A DNA stretch of 64,000 nucleotides from Planotetraspora kaengkrachanensis (GCF_016862895.1 NZ_BONV01000026.1:120773-184772); one strand, 5' to 3'. Counted from the first letter of the stretch, positions 16,717-25,851 are shown. Program-made: numbers and translations. The notes: generated by a model from the sequence alone, not told the origin.

Positions 16717-17718
16717 GTGGCTCAGCGTAAGCGCGCGACTATCCGGGAGGTGGCACAGGCGACCGGCCTGTCACCCGCCGCGGTGAGTTACGCCCTGCGT
16801 GGCATGCAGGTCTCCGAGGAGACCATGCAGCGGGTACGGCAGGCCGCCGCGGAGCTCGGATACGAGGCCGACCCGATCGCCCGGGCCCTCGCCAGCGGCC
16901 GAACGGGGATGATCGGCCTGCTCTGCGGTTCGCTGGAGGATCTGTGGCAGCAGTCACTCGCCGTCGGCATCGGGCGGGCCCTGCGCGACAAGGACCGGTA
17001 CGCGCTCATCCTCGACGCCGCGGGCGACCCGGCACGGGAGCGCACCCTCGCACTCCAGCTCAGAGACCAGCGGGTGGACGGGCTGATCGTGCAGCCGGTG
17101 GACCCGGCGGCCAGGTTCTGGGCCGATCTCGCCGACTCCCTGCCCGTCGTGGCCATCGGCGACGCCCTGCTGCACGGCCACACCGCGGCCGAAGTGGTCT
17201 TCGACAACCGGCGCGGGGTCACGATGGCGCTGGAGTACGTCAGGGACAAGGGCCACCGCCACGTCGCGGTGCTCACCCCGACCCGGCCGAGCACCCCTGA
17301 CCGCCCCGCCGACGTCCATGTGATCGCCGAGGCCGAGCGCCTCGGCCTGGACATCGACGTGCGAACGGCCGGGCAGGGCCTCGCAGACTCGGCCGAGGTC
17401 GCGACCGGGCTCCTGACCCGGCCCGACCGGCCGACCGCCGTGTTCTGCTTCTCCGACTCGATCGCCTACGGCGTGTACAAGGCGGCAGGAGAGCTCGGGC
17501 TCTCGGTGCCGCAGGACGTCGCGGTGATGGGATACGACGACCATCCCATGTCGGAGCTCCTCGGTCTGACGACCGTGAACTGGGACCTCGATGGCATCGT
17601 CCGGGCCGCCGTCAAGCTCGTCGTCGCCGCCTCGGACGGCAAGGCGCACCACCGTCGCATCGTTCAGGCGCCCGGCCTGCGTGAACGCCTGTCGGTCCAA
17701 CCGCCCGCCCGCCGGTGA
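16717..17718 (+). CDS. LacI family transcriptional regulator
   Basis: A 333-aa regulator with N-terminal HTH (TIREVAQATGLSPAAVSYALRG, residues 8-29), hinge with a conserved ALASGRT, and a ligand-binding core. The three tandem operators upstream carry the central CG and TTCA arms expected for this subfamily, so it probably represses itself and the divergent amidohydrolase/cysteine dioxygenase operon. The inducer is unknown and may not be a sugar given the target genes. Confidence 0.92.
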   Translation: MAQRKRATIREVAQATGLSPAAVSYALRGMQVSEETMQRVRQAAAELGYEADPIARALASGRTGMIGLLCGSLEDLWQQSLAVGIGRALRDKDRYALILDAAGDPARERTLALQLRDQRVDGLIVQPVDPAARFWADLADSLPVVAIGDALLHGHTAAEVVFDNRRGVTMALEYVRDKGHRHVAVLTPTRPSTPDRPADVHVIAEAERLGLDIDVRTAGQGLADSAEVATGLLTRPDRPTAVFCFSDSIAYGVYKAAGELGLSVPQDVAVMGYDDHPMSELLGLTTVNWDLDGIVRAAVKLVVAASDGKAHHRRIVQAPGLRERLSVQPPARR

Positions 17719-17737
17719 GGCGCGCGGCGCGCGTGCG

Positions 17738-19108
17738 CTAGGCGAAGGCCGGCAGCGCCGCCCGCGCGGCCTCGATGTCGGCGTCGAGGGGGCGGTCCTC
17801 CATGCGCGGGTCGAGCGGAACGTCGCAGGACAGGCCGCGCTGCCGTTGCGCGCGCACGGCCGCGACCAGCTCACAGGCCAGGACGATCTCGTACGGCTCC
17901 CGCGTCGCGAGGCAGGCCCGCGCCGCCTGGGTGCCGAACCCGGCGTGGTCCTCCACGCTGCGGGACAGGACGGCGCCCCCCAGCGTCACGGGCGCGGCGA
18001 GATTACGCAGCGTGGCGAGGGCGTCGTAGGCGACGTATTCGAGGATGAGCGCCCCCGAGGCGCCCGGCCGGTCGGCGAGGAACGGGATCAGGCCGGTGTA
18101 GGCGGGCTCCATCATCGTGGCCAGTCGCGCCGTCGACAACGACGCCGTCTGGACGAGCGCGGCGCGCAGCCCGTCGAGGGCGAGGGCGACGGGCGCGGTG
18201 TGGAAGTTGCCGTTGTGCCAGGCCCTGCCGCCCGCGATGAGCGGGTTCTCCGCCGCGGAGTTCATGTCGGTCGTGACCACCCGCTCCGCCATGTCGAGCG
18301 CGTCGAAGGCCGCCCCGTGGACCTGCGGAAACGCGCGGTAGCCGTACGGGTCCTGAAGGCGGGGGGACGGCCCGCCGGCGAGCCGGCGGCGCAGGCGGGT
18401 GGCCACCCTGGCCTGGCCGGGATGGCGCCGCGCGTCCTGCACGGGCTGTTCCAGTGGTTCGTCCGACGCGTCGACGGCGCGCCACGAATGGGCGGCCACC
18501 CCGATGGACGCGCCGAGCAGCGGGCGGAGCCCCGCGCAGGCCAGCGCGGCGTCGCCCAGCGTCATGGCGTTGGCGCTCATGAACGGCAACGCGTCGGACC
18601 CGGACAGCGCGAACGACGGCGCCTCGTCCGGCGACCAGGGGGCGCGGCGCCAGGGGACCTCGCCCGTCAGGCAGAGCGCGGCTGTGGACAGGGCCGTCAG
18701 GTCGCCCGTGCCGATCGCGCCGTACAGGCGGACGGGGGGCGTGAAGCCCTCGTTGATCGCGTAGGCGAGGACGGGGAGGACGCCGGGATTGACGCCCGAC
18801 CCGCCGCGGAGGATCTGGTTGAGGCGGATCACCAGCATCGCCCGGGCCCGCTCCTCCTCGACCAGCGGCCCGGCGCCGCCCGCGTGGCTGCGCGCGAGGT
18901 CCATCCCCTGCGCGTGCACGGCCACGTCCTTGTTGGCCCCGACGCCCGTGGTCCGGCCGTACACGGGGCCGTGCAACTGGCCGGAGGCATGCCAGGCGGC
19001 CTGGGCCGCGGCCGTCGAACCGACCGCGACCCGCGCCTCGCCGCGGGCCACCGCGCCGACCTGTTCGCAGGTCAGCGTGGTGCCGTCGAGAGTGATGTCA
19101 GTCGTCAC
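17738..19108 (-). CDS. Aromatic amino acid (histidine-type) ammonia-lyase family, atypical MIO triad
   Basis: A 456-aa member of the MIO-dependent lyase family, which makes alpha,beta-unsaturated acids by ammonia loss. It keeps the family fold signatures: catalytic-loop YGRTTGVGANKD (Tyr50) and a run around NSAAENPL. The position of the Ala-Ser-Gly triad that cyclises to the MIO cofactor instead reads G133-T134-G135, followed by the usual Asp-Leu (GAIGTGDL). Length is about 50 residues short of HutH. GTG start; its 5' end overlaps the next gene's stop by 11 bp. No other hut genes are nearby, so histidine degradation is unlikely. Confidence 0.82.
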   Translation of the reverse strand: MTTDITLDGTTLTCEQVGAVARGEARVAVGSTAAAQAAWHASGQLHGPVYGRTTGVGANKDVAVHAQGMDLARSHAGGAGPLVEEERARAMLVIRLNQILRGGSGVNPGVLPVLAYAINEGFTPPVRLYGAIGTGDLTALSTAALCLTGEVPWRRAPWSPDEAPSFALSGSDALPFMSANAMTLGDAALACAGLRPLLGASIGVAAHSWRAVDASDEPLEQPVQDARRHPGQARVATRLRRRLAGGPSPRLQDPYGYRAFPQVHGAAFDALDMAERVVTTDMNSAAENPLIAGGRAWHNGNFHTAPVALALDGLRAALVQTASLSTARLATMMEPAYTGLIPFLADRPGASGALILEYVAYDALATLRNLAAPVTLGGAVLSRSVEDHAGFGTQAARACLATREPYEIVLACELVAAVRAQRQRGLSCDVPLDPRMEDRPLDADIEAARAALPAFA

Positions 19109-19469
19109 CGAGGATCATGTTGAGGACCCAGCTGATCACACCGACGATGAGCGCGCCCCAGAATGCGGCGACGAACCCGTCGACGTGGAACGGCAGGTCC
19201 ACCTGGTCGGCCACCCAGCCCGTGAGCAGCAGGAGGGCGGCGTTGACGACGAGGGCGAACAGGCCCAGTGTCAGCACATAGAAGGCGCATCCGATGGTCT
19301 TGATGATCGGCTTGAGCACCGCGTTGACGAGACCGAAGATGAGCGCGACGGCGATCAGGGTGCCCGCCTGCTTGGCGGCGCTGCCGGTGTTCACCGTGAT
19401 GCCGTCCACGAGCTGTGTGGACACCCACAGAGCTCCGGCGACGATCAGCACCTTAAGGATGAACTTCAA
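19098..19469 (-). CDS. Phage holin family 4 / YvlD-like membrane protein
   Basis: A 123-aa protein with four hydrophobic helices (KFILKVLIVAGALWVSTQLV at the N-terminus). It belongs to the small-membrane family annotated as Phage_holin_4_2, a chromosomal family in actinobacteria and firmicutes and not evidence of a prophage. The start is inferred as TTG at 19469, with GGAAGGA about 10 nt upstream; no ATG or GTG gives a cleaner N-terminus. It lies just upstream of and overlaps the lyase gene. Confidence 0.8.
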   Translation of the reverse strand: MKFILKVLIVAGALWVSTQLVDGITVNTGSAAKQAGTLIAVALIFGLVNAVLKPIIKTIGCAFYVLTLGLFALVVNAALLLLTGWVADQVDLPFHVDGFVAAFWGALIVGVISWVLNMILGDD

Positions 19470-19671
19470 GGGGGGGATCCTTCCATGATCGGAAAAGCGG
19501 GTGTCAGACGGCAGAGACGGACAAGCATGCTCGCCCCGCCCTCCGCCCGGCAAGCCCGCCGACCGCCCGCTGCGCACTCGCGACGACCCGCGTCGCTGAC
19601 TCGTTGCGATCGTATAGTTCGGCGGTTCCCGCGCCGCCGGGCGGGCTCCCCGGTGGCTCCCGCCCCGCCGC

Positions 19672-21777
19672 TCAGATCTTGGGCAGGCGGGACATGAGGA
19701 GCGGTGCGAGGAGCTGGGAGTACTGCTTGGTCATGTGGCCCTCGTCCCGGTAGACGAGCAGGTTGCCGATGACCGGCGGGCACGTGCCCACCGTGCCGCA
19801 GAACCAGCTGGTCGGGTCGATAACCTTGATCTTGGCCTTCTTCGCCGCGGCGGCGATGGCCGCGCGACGGGCGGGCGAGTGCAGCGCCTTGGGGAGCTTG
19901 TTCGTGCACAGGGTCAGGACCCGGGGGTTCTGTGCCAGGCACTCGGGCGCGTCGCTGCTGGGCCAGGGGATGTCCTGGATCAGGGTCATCTTCGTGCCGC
20001 GCGCGTTGATCTGCTTCAGCGTCGCCGCGAAGCCCGCGCCCCAGGCCGCCGCGTTGTCGGTCTGCTTGGGGAAGATCGTCCCGTCCTCCGACGAGGACAT
20101 GACGACCAGGGCGGGGTGGAGCCTCTTGATCCTCGCGATCGTCTGGGTCCGCCAGGTGTCGCAGGTCTCGTACGCCTTGCCGGTGCGGACCAGCGTGATC
20201 GACGAGACCTTGCAGGACGCCTTGGTCCACGAGTAGAGCTTCCAGTGGTTCTCCTTGGCGAGCGTCTCCATCGCGGGGAACCAGCTCGCCGCGTGGGAGT
20301 CGCCGAAGAGCACGACCACCTTGCTCGAGGTGAGGTCGCCGAAGGCGCACTCGGGCATCGAGACGTCGTCGTAGCCCACGTGGCAGCCGTCGTCGTAGAC
20401 GATCGCCTTGTCGTCCTTCACCGTGGTGAGCGAGGGCGACAGGTTGCCGGGAAGCCGCTCCGGCGGCACGCCGCCGCCGATGGCCGACTTCAGGAACGCC
20501 TCGGCGTCCTGCGCCGACGCCATCCCGGCCGGCAGGTCCGCGACCGGCGGGCCGTACGGGATCGAGGGGGGCACGGTGGCGGCCACCAGGGCGATCACCG
20601 CCGCGCCCGCGGACAGGGTGACTCCGAGTGAGATCGCCCGTCCCGGCCGGTTCTTGAACGCGCGGTGGAAGCGGACCGGGTTCTCCACCAGATAGAGGGT
20701 GACGGCCGCCAGGACCAGGCCGATGGCGCTCAGCGCGAGATTGACCTTCAGCGTGCCGTGCAGGCCGAGAGCGGCGGGACCGATGACGAGGAGCGGCCAG
20801 TGCCAGAGGTACCAGCCGTAGGACAGCCCGCCGATGCGCTGGAACGGCGCCAGTCCCAGGAGCAGCCGTGTGTCGCCGCGCGCCGACGCGGTGCCGCCCG
20901 CGATCACCATCGCGGTGCCGACGACGGGCAGGAGCGCGTGGTAGCCGGGGAAGGGGGTGTCGTTGTCGTAGATCACCGCCCCGGCGAGGATCGCGGCCAG
21001 GCCGGCCCACGTGATGACGGCGGCGATCCGGCCCGGTGTGCGGGCGAGCCGCGCGGCCGCCAGCGCCACGAGGGCTCCCGCGCCCAACTCCCAGACGCGG
21101 GTGTGCGAGCCGAAGTAGGACCAGGGGGCGGAGCGCGGGGTCTCCACGATGCTCAGCACCAGGGAGGTCGCCGACAGGGCGATGAGCGGCACCGCCAGGT
21201 AGCGGGTACGGCTGCTGCGGCCGCCGCGGCCGAGGAGCCAGGCGGAGACGATCAGTAGGAGGGGCCACACGAGGTAGAACTGCTCCTCGACCGCCAGCGA
21301 CCAGAAGTGCTGGAACGGCGAGGGCGGAGCGCCCTCCTGCAGGTAGTCGGTACCGGTGATCGCCAGCCGGAAGTTGATGGCGTAGAGCGTGCTGGCGAGG
21401 GCGTCCTTGGTGTATTCCGCGAACCTGACCGGCGTGAGCCACAGCCAGGCGCCGATCACGGTGAAGACGACCACGATCGTGGAGGCGGGCAGGAGCCGCA
21501 GGGCCCGCCGCGCGTAGAAGCGCCGGATCGAGATGCGGCCGGTGGTGTCGAGCTCGCGCAGTAGCAGCGAGGTGATCAGGAAGCCGGAGATCACGAAGAA
21601 GACGTCGACGCCGATGTAGCCACCGGCGAACAGGCTCACCCCGGAGTGGCTCAGCACCACGAGCGACACGGCGATCGCGCGCAGTCCCTCGATGTCGGTC
21701 CGCTTCCGGGTGTGCGAGGTGGAGGCGGGCGCGGTGTGCTCGATTCTTTCCAGCGGCACGGGAGTCGCGTGCGTCAC
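19672..21777 (-). CDS. Acyltransferase 3 / SGNH fusion (O-acetyltransferase type)
   Basis: A 701-aa membrane protein. An acyltransferase-3 domain with about 10 helices fills the first 400 residues (DIEGLRAIAVSLVVLSH motif near the start, FFVISGFLI). A C-terminal extracytoplasmic SGNH domain has GDSHAASW (S494) and DEGH (D678, H681). This OafA/OatA-like layout transfers acyl groups from the cytoplasm to surface polysaccharide or peptidoglycan. I prefer the GTG at 21777, which has GGGAGAAA upstream; the open frame continues 138 bp further. It is unlinked to a polysaccharide cluster here. Confidence 0.9.
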   Translation of the reverse strand: MTHATPVPLERIEHTAPASTSHTRKRTDIEGLRAIAVSLVVLSHSGVSLFAGGYIGVDVFFVISGFLITSLLLRELDTTGRISIRRFYARRALRLLPASTIVVVFTVIGAWLWLTPVRFAEYTKDALASTLYAINFRLAITGTDYLQEGAPPSPFQHFWSLAVEEQFYLVWPLLLIVSAWLLGRGGRSSRTRYLAVPLIALSATSLVLSIVETPRSAPWSYFGSHTRVWELGAGALVALAAARLARTPGRIAAVITWAGLAAILAGAVIYDNDTPFPGYHALLPVVGTAMVIAGGTASARGDTRLLLGLAPFQRIGGLSYGWYLWHWPLLVIGPAALGLHGTLKVNLALSAIGLVLAAVTLYLVENPVRFHRAFKNRPGRAISLGVTLSAGAAVIALVAATVPPSIPYGPPVADLPAGMASAQDAEAFLKSAIGGGVPPERLPGNLSPSLTTVKDDKAIVYDDGCHVGYDDVSMPECAFGDLTSSKVVVLFGDSHAASWFPAMETLAKENHWKLYSWTKASCKVSSITLVRTGKAYETCDTWRTQTIARIKRLHPALVVMSSSEDGTIFPKQTDNAAAWGAGFAATLKQINARGTKMTLIQDIPWPSSDAPECLAQNPRVLTLCTNKLPKALHSPARRAAIAAAAKKAKIKVIDPTSWFCGTVGTCPPVIGNLLVYRDEGHMTKQYSQLLAPLLMSRLPKI

Positions 21778-22155
21778 TGTGCGTTTCTCCCGGCGGCCGG
21801 TGCGATCATTCGCGAAGCTGGCGGGGATTTCCGGGGAGACGGCATAGCGACAAACCGAAACATAACCGTCGTACCTGGTCAAGGGATGGTCCGGAGGTGT
21901 TCCGCTGAAGTTCATGCGAGTTTCATATAGGTGGCGAACAAATGTCTACAGGGTGGGGCGAATGGGGCTCATGCGCGTTCGGGGGGCTCGTGCCCGGCGT
22001 CTCGGAGGCGTTTCGGAGGCGTCTCGGAACAGCCTCCGGTGCGCCTCCGGGGAGAGGGGGTCGGCAAAGGGTTCGTGGGCTCTGACTACCCTTTTCTCTG
22101 CCATGGGCATAACCGGGGCGGCTTTGGGCAATCACGATTTTTGGGGTGAGTGTGG

Positions 22156-22431
22156 ATGGACGTGGAAGAGCTTGATTCCCTGTCGGCGAAGGAATTGCAC
22201 GACCGCGCCGTGCACTATGCCGTACGGCACGGCGACTTCGGCTTCCTTTGGGACCTGCTGAAGCTGATTCCGGCCGCCGAGGCCGCCAGCGGCAACTCCG
22301 ACGAGTCCGCGAACGATCTCAGCCGGGTGTCCGCGCTGCTCAGCGATGCGATGGCGGCGGGTGAGGGCGAACTCGGCGACGCCCTGCGGCCCGTCTACGT
22401 GGACTACCTGTCCAAGCATCCCGACGCCTGA
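22156..22431 (+). CDS. Conserved hypothetical small acidic protein
   Basis: A 91-aa acidic, probably all-helical protein (MDVEELDSLSAKELHDRAVHYA at the start, FLWDLLKLIP in the middle). I do not recognise a domain. The ATG at 22156 follows GGGGTGAG; a GTG two codons earlier is possible. It ends 8 bp before the convergent flavoprotein gene. No signal peptide or Cys. Confidence 0.65.
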   Translation: MDVEELDSLSAKELHDRAVHYAVRHGDFGFLWDLLKLIPAAEAASGNSDESANDLSRVSALLSDAMAAGEGELGDALRPVYVDYLSKHPDA

Positions 22432-22439
22432 GCCCCCGC

Positions 22440-23804
22440 CTAGAGCTCGAAGGGGTCGTGGTGGATGTGCCGGTCGCGGACGCCCGCTCTGCGCAGCTCC
22501 GCGGTGACCCGGTGGACGAGATCGGGGGGACCGCACAGGTAGACGTCCCTGTCCCCGATACCGGGAACGAGCCGGGCGAGTCCCGGGGCGGTGAGCTCCT
22601 CCGGGACGCGGCGGCCGTCGGCGTCCACAGGTGCGCCGCCGTCCTGGCCCGCCCCGTCCAGCAGGTAGACGAGGCGCGCGCCGCGTGACCTGGCCAGCTC
22701 GTCGAGCTCGTCACGGAAGACGATCTCGCTCTCCGACCTGGCCCGGTAGAGGACGACCGTTCCTGGCGGCATCTCCTCGAGCAGCGCCCTGATCGGTGTG
22801 ATCCCGATGCCGGCGGCGATCATCAGGACGTCCTTGTTGGCGCGTGAGCCGGCCGTGAAGCTTCCGTAGGGCCCCTCGACGACGACCCGGGTGCCGACCG
22901 CGACCTCCTGAAGCCCTCGGGTGTGGTCGCCCAGCGCCTTGACCGTCACGCGCAGGCGGTGCCCGTCGGGCGCGGCCGACAGAGAGAAGGGGTGTGCCTG
23001 CCCCCAGTCGTTCCGCGTGAGGAAGCGCAGCCACAGGAACTGGCCGGGCTCGACCCGGAACTCGCGCATCCTGCGGCCGCCGATGTGGATCGAGGTGACG
23101 TCCGGCGTCTCCTGGACCACGTCGGACACCCGGAAGCCGTGCCGCGTCGCCAGCATGACCGGCCGCACGATCCGCCGCCAGACCGCCAGCGTGAGGGCCG
23201 TGCCGTACAGGGCGATCCAGAAGACCCGGGCGATCCCCTTGATGTCGGTGGAGATCATGATCGTGTGGGCGAACGCGAGCGCGGTTCCCAGGTAGGCGTA
23301 CAGATGCAGGTAGTACCAGGTCTCGTAGCGCATCCGCCGTTTGATCGCCCGGATCGAGGTCAGGCCGATCATCACGATGAGCGCCGTCCCGACGTAGGCC
23401 GCGAGCAGCCAGGGGTAGCCGTAGAGGAATCTCAGCGTCTGGTCCGCCAGGCTTCTTCCTGCGGCGTGGCCCACGGTGCTGAAGACGATGTGCACGGTGA
23501 TGAAGGCGAACACGGCGGCCCCGAGCCTGCGATGCCACACCGAGAGGAGCCGCGTGTCGAGGACCCTGCTCATGAGGATGAGCTGGACCGCGATGAGATA
23601 TCCGGCGAGTATTCCGGCCACCCTGCCGGTGCCGATGAGGGGATCGGCGGCGAAGCGGTGTCCCGAGCGGACCGCCCAGGGGACGAGCGCCATGGCCGCG
23701 CCACCCCAGAAGATCGCGGGCCACAGCCAGGTCGTAGAGGCGCGGGCCTTGCCCGCCCGTGGCCGGCCCGCCGGGTCCGGTCCCGTCACCTCGGTGTGTG
23801 CCAT
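22440..23804 (-). CDS. Ferric reductase-like transmembrane flavoprotein
   Basis: A 454-aa membrane oxidoreductase: about six N-terminal helices (residues 25-235) with spaced His residues suited to haem, resembling the ferric reductase transmembrane component, then a FAD-binding region (VEPGQFLWLRF, AHPFSLS) and NAD(P)-binding end (GPYGSF, IAAGIGITPI, YLCGPPDLV). It passes electrons from NAD(P)H across the membrane. A terminal acceptor (ferric iron or oxygen) cannot be chosen. The frame stays open upstream of the ATG at 23804, but the protein clearly begins there (MAHTEV). Confidence 0.9.
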   Translation of the reverse strand: MAHTEVTGPDPAGRPRAGKARASTTWLWPAIFWGGAAMALVPWAVRSGHRFAADPLIGTGRVAGILAGYLIAVQLILMSRVLDTRLLSVWHRRLGAAVFAFITVHIVFSTVGHAAGRSLADQTLRFLYGYPWLLAAYVGTALIVMIGLTSIRAIKRRMRYETWYYLHLYAYLGTALAFAHTIMISTDIKGIARVFWIALYGTALTLAVWRRIVRPVMLATRHGFRVSDVVQETPDVTSIHIGGRRMREFRVEPGQFLWLRFLTRNDWGQAHPFSLSAAPDGHRLRVTVKALGDHTRGLQEVAVGTRVVVEGPYGSFTAGSRANKDVLMIAAGIGITPIRALLEEMPPGTVVLYRARSESEIVFRDELDELARSRGARLVYLLDGAGQDGGAPVDADGRRVPEELTAPGLARLVPGIGDRDVYLCGPPDLVHRVTAELRRAGVRDRHIHHDPFEL

Positions 23805-23951
23805 CCCTCGACCATGGCCGATTGATATGAGACGGATCTGAACGAGTCGTCCCGCGCCCGGGCCGCGATCGGCTGCCCCGCAGGAGGACCCGCGCGCCGG
23901 CCTGCGGCGTTCCTTCATGAACTTCTCATCGCCCCAGGCCAGGATGGCCGG

Positions 23952-24704
23952 GTGGCCAAGACACGGATACTGGTCGTGGACGACGATCCGGACGTGCGCG
24001 ACGCGATCGCGCGCGTCCTGCGCGGGGAGGGACACCGCGTCACGACCGCCGACGACGGCGCGTCGGCGCTCGCCTTGATCACCGGTGGCACCCCGGAGCT
24101 GGTGCTGCTCGACGTGCTGATGCCGCGGATCGACGGCCTCGAGGTCTGCCGGAGGCTGCGGGAGAAGGGCAACCGGGTCCCGGTGCTCATGCTCACCGCG
24201 CTCGAGGACGTCGGGGACCGGGTGGCCGGGCTCGACGCGGGAGCCGACGACTACCTGATCAAGCCGTTCGCCGTAGAGGAGCTGCTCGCCCGGGTCCGGG
24301 CGCTGCTGCGCCGTACGGCGCCGGCGGAGCCGGCCGCGGGCTTCGCCGACCTGACCCTGTTGCCGGAGAGCAGGCAGGCCACGCGGGGCGGCCGGATCTT
24401 CGACCTGACGAGGACGGAATACGCCCTGCTCGACCTGCTGATCCGCAACGGGGGACAGGTGCTCACCCGGAAGGTCATCCTCGAGCGGATCTGGGGGCAC
24501 ACCTTCCGCCCCGCGTCCAACTCGCTGGAGGTGTACATCCGCTACCTGCGCAGGAAGACGGAGGCGGCAGGGGAGCCCCGGCTGATCCACACCGTGCACG
24601 GGCTCGGCTACGCGCTCAGGGAGACACTGAGGGACACGCTCAAGGAGCCGCTCAAGGACCCGCTCAAGGACCCGGGAGCGGTCGGCGAGGCGGCCGGGCG
24701 CTGA
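23952..24704 (+). CDS. OmpR/PhoB-family response regulator (orphan)
   Basis: A 250-aa regulator: receiver domain (residues 1-120) with acidic pocket D10-D12, phospho-acceptor D54 and K104, then a winged HTH (about 130-225). It resembles MprA-type regulators. No histidine kinase is adjacent, so the partner is elsewhere. The C-terminus adds a short repeated tail ([12 protein letters not shown]) absent from typical family members. The start is GTG with little ribosome-binding site. A 23-bp tandem duplication spans its stop codon. Confidence 0.9.
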   Translation: MAKTRILVVDDDPDVRDAIARVLRGEGHRVTTADDGASALALITGGTPELVLLDVLMPRIDGLEVCRRLREKGNRVPVLMLTALEDVGDRVAGLDAGADDYLIKPFAVEELLARVRALLRRTAPAEPAAGFADLTLLPESRQATRGGRIFDLTRTEYALLDLLIRNGGQVLTRKVILERIWGHTFRPASNSLEVYIRYLRRKTEAAGEPRLIHTVHGLGYALRETLRDTLKEPLKDPLKDPGAVGEAAGR

Positions 24705-24737
24705 GGTCGCGAGCGGCCGGGCGCTGAGGTCGCGAGC
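24692..24737. repeat. 23-bp perfect tandem duplication across a stop codon
   Basis: Two identical copies of a 23-bp unit beginning GGCCGGGCGCTGAGG (24692-24714 and 24715-24737) span the end of the response regulator gene. The first copy holds its TGA stop; the second is non-coding, so it looks like a recent slippage event. Confidence 0.9.
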
Positions 24738-24767
24738 GGTGCTCACGACCCCCAGTAGGGTGGCGCC

Positions 24768-25154
24768 ATGGCATTCGTCCGCGTCGAGCGCACCGAAGAC
24801 GGTTTCGTGGCCCGCAACGACCGGGGTGCGGAGATCACCATCGGCACCTCCGAGGGCGTATTCAGCCCCCTGGAACTGCTGCTCGCGGCCGTGGGCGGGT
24901 GCAACATCATGACGGTGGAGCCCCTCACCGCCCAGCGGGGCCACCGGCTGGTCCGTCTCGCGGTGGACGTCACGTCCGAGAAGGCCGCCCCCACCCTGCT
25001 GGAATCCGTGACGGTCACCTACGACGTCGAGCCGCCGTCCGAGGAGTCCCGGGAGGTCTTCGAGGCCGTGGCGCAGCGGGTACATGAGCGCCACTGCATC
25101 GTCAGCCGCTCCCTTGAGCGGGGCACCGAGGTCCGCGTCGTCCTCAACGGGTAG
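24768..25154 (+). CDS. OsmC/Ohr-family peroxide reductase-like protein
   Basis: A 128-aa OsmC-fold protein with the two conserved reactive cysteines, C45 (AVGGCN) and C110 (RHCIVS), that reduce organic peroxides with thiol reductants. Length and Cys spacing fit the OsmC family, of the YhfA-like branch. It follows the response regulator by 63 bp, and its own promoter is not clear. The stop is TAG. Confidence 0.88.
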   Translation: MAFVRVERTEDGFVARNDRGAEITIGTSEGVFSPLELLLAAVGGCNIMTVEPLTAQRGHRLVRLAVDVTSEKAAPTLLESVTVTYDVEPPSEESREVFEAVAQRVHERHCIVSRSLERGTEVRVVLNG

Positions 25155-25249
25155 TCTCTGCGGGACTCCGGGGCGGGTTTCCGACGCCCGGGGGGCGCCA
25201 CTTGACCGTGTCGCACCAGGTCAACGCCGGATGTAGGCCGAAAATCCAC

Positions 25250-25453
25250 CTGTCGATGACGAGTTCATGACAACTACGGCGCTAATGTGGTAGCAGGTCG
25301 AGACGACCAGAAGAGCTTTATTGAAGGACGCGGAGGGGGAACCGCGTCCGGCGATAAGCGGGGGCCTGCCGGTGCCTTTGGGGAGGGCATGTCTGGCGGA
25401 ACCGCTTCAGCCGAGGCCGGACAGTTGGGGGACTGTCCGGCCTCGGCGTTTTT
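25250..25453 (+). ncRNA. Candidate structured non-coding RNA ending in a strong terminator
   Basis: No open frame here has convincing start, ribosome-binding site or composition. It contains a hairpin GGACGCGG/CCGCGTCC (about 25325-25348) and ends in a near-ideal intrinsic terminator with nothing downstream to attenuate for over 900 bp. This suggests a stand-alone small RNA. The 5' end is a guess and no -35/-10 pair is clear. It does not match the tmRNA, RNase P, SRP or c-di-AMP riboswitch signatures I know. Confidence 0.35.
25410..25453 (+). terminator. Intrinsic terminator
   Basis: Arms GCCGAGGCCGGACAG and CTGTCCGGCCTCGGC (15 perfect pairs) close an 8-nt loop and are followed by GTTTTT. 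It terminates plus-strand transcription, either of the candidate RNA or as read-through from OsmC. Confidence 0.9.
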
Positions 25454-25679
25454 CATGCCCGGGTCCCGCGCCTTCTTCGCGGCCTGCGGCTCCCTGTATC
25501 CGGCTCCTGTATCCGGCTTTCTTGCGGCCGCTGCGTGTTCCGTGACGACCGCGGTCCCCTGCCGAGGGGTCGGCGCAGCTGTGGCAGCGGTCCTGCCCTT
25601 TGGGCGTCGGACCTCTTCGACTTTGCCATCGACGCCTTGGTTCGCGGATTGCGACCTGTCGCCCCTGATCGCGAATACG

Positions 25680-25851
25680 CGCATGATCACGGCTGGAATG
25701 TCCGCAGGTAAGGGTGTACGTCTCCGAACCTGTGCATGATCACGGATGGGATTTTCGCAGGTCAGGGCCCATGTCTTCGAACCTGTGCATGATCACGCGG
25801 GGGGTGGGGGGCAGATCGGAGGGTGACTCCCCGAACCTGTGCGTGATCACG
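25680..25851. repeat. Repeat array C: 53-bp periodic family, 4 boxes
   Basis: Boxes at 25680-25691, 25733-25744, 25786-25797 and 25840-25851 (TGCATGATCACG with single changes in the first and last) are spaced 53, 53 and 54 bp. On the minus strand the units begin CGTGATCATGCACAGGTTCG, then carry CCTGACCTGCG or close variants. Same family and unit length as arrays A and B, here in a long non-coding region. Confidence 0.9.

Noticed and set aside
19098..19469. Prophage remnant because of a phage holin family name
   Set aside because: This holin-4_2/YvlD family is chromosomal and widespread, and no other phage gene lies nearby.
25274..25690. 138-aa minus-strand open frame beside the candidate RNA
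   Set aside because: It reads through the terminator hairpin and has no ribosome-binding site or recognisable domain.
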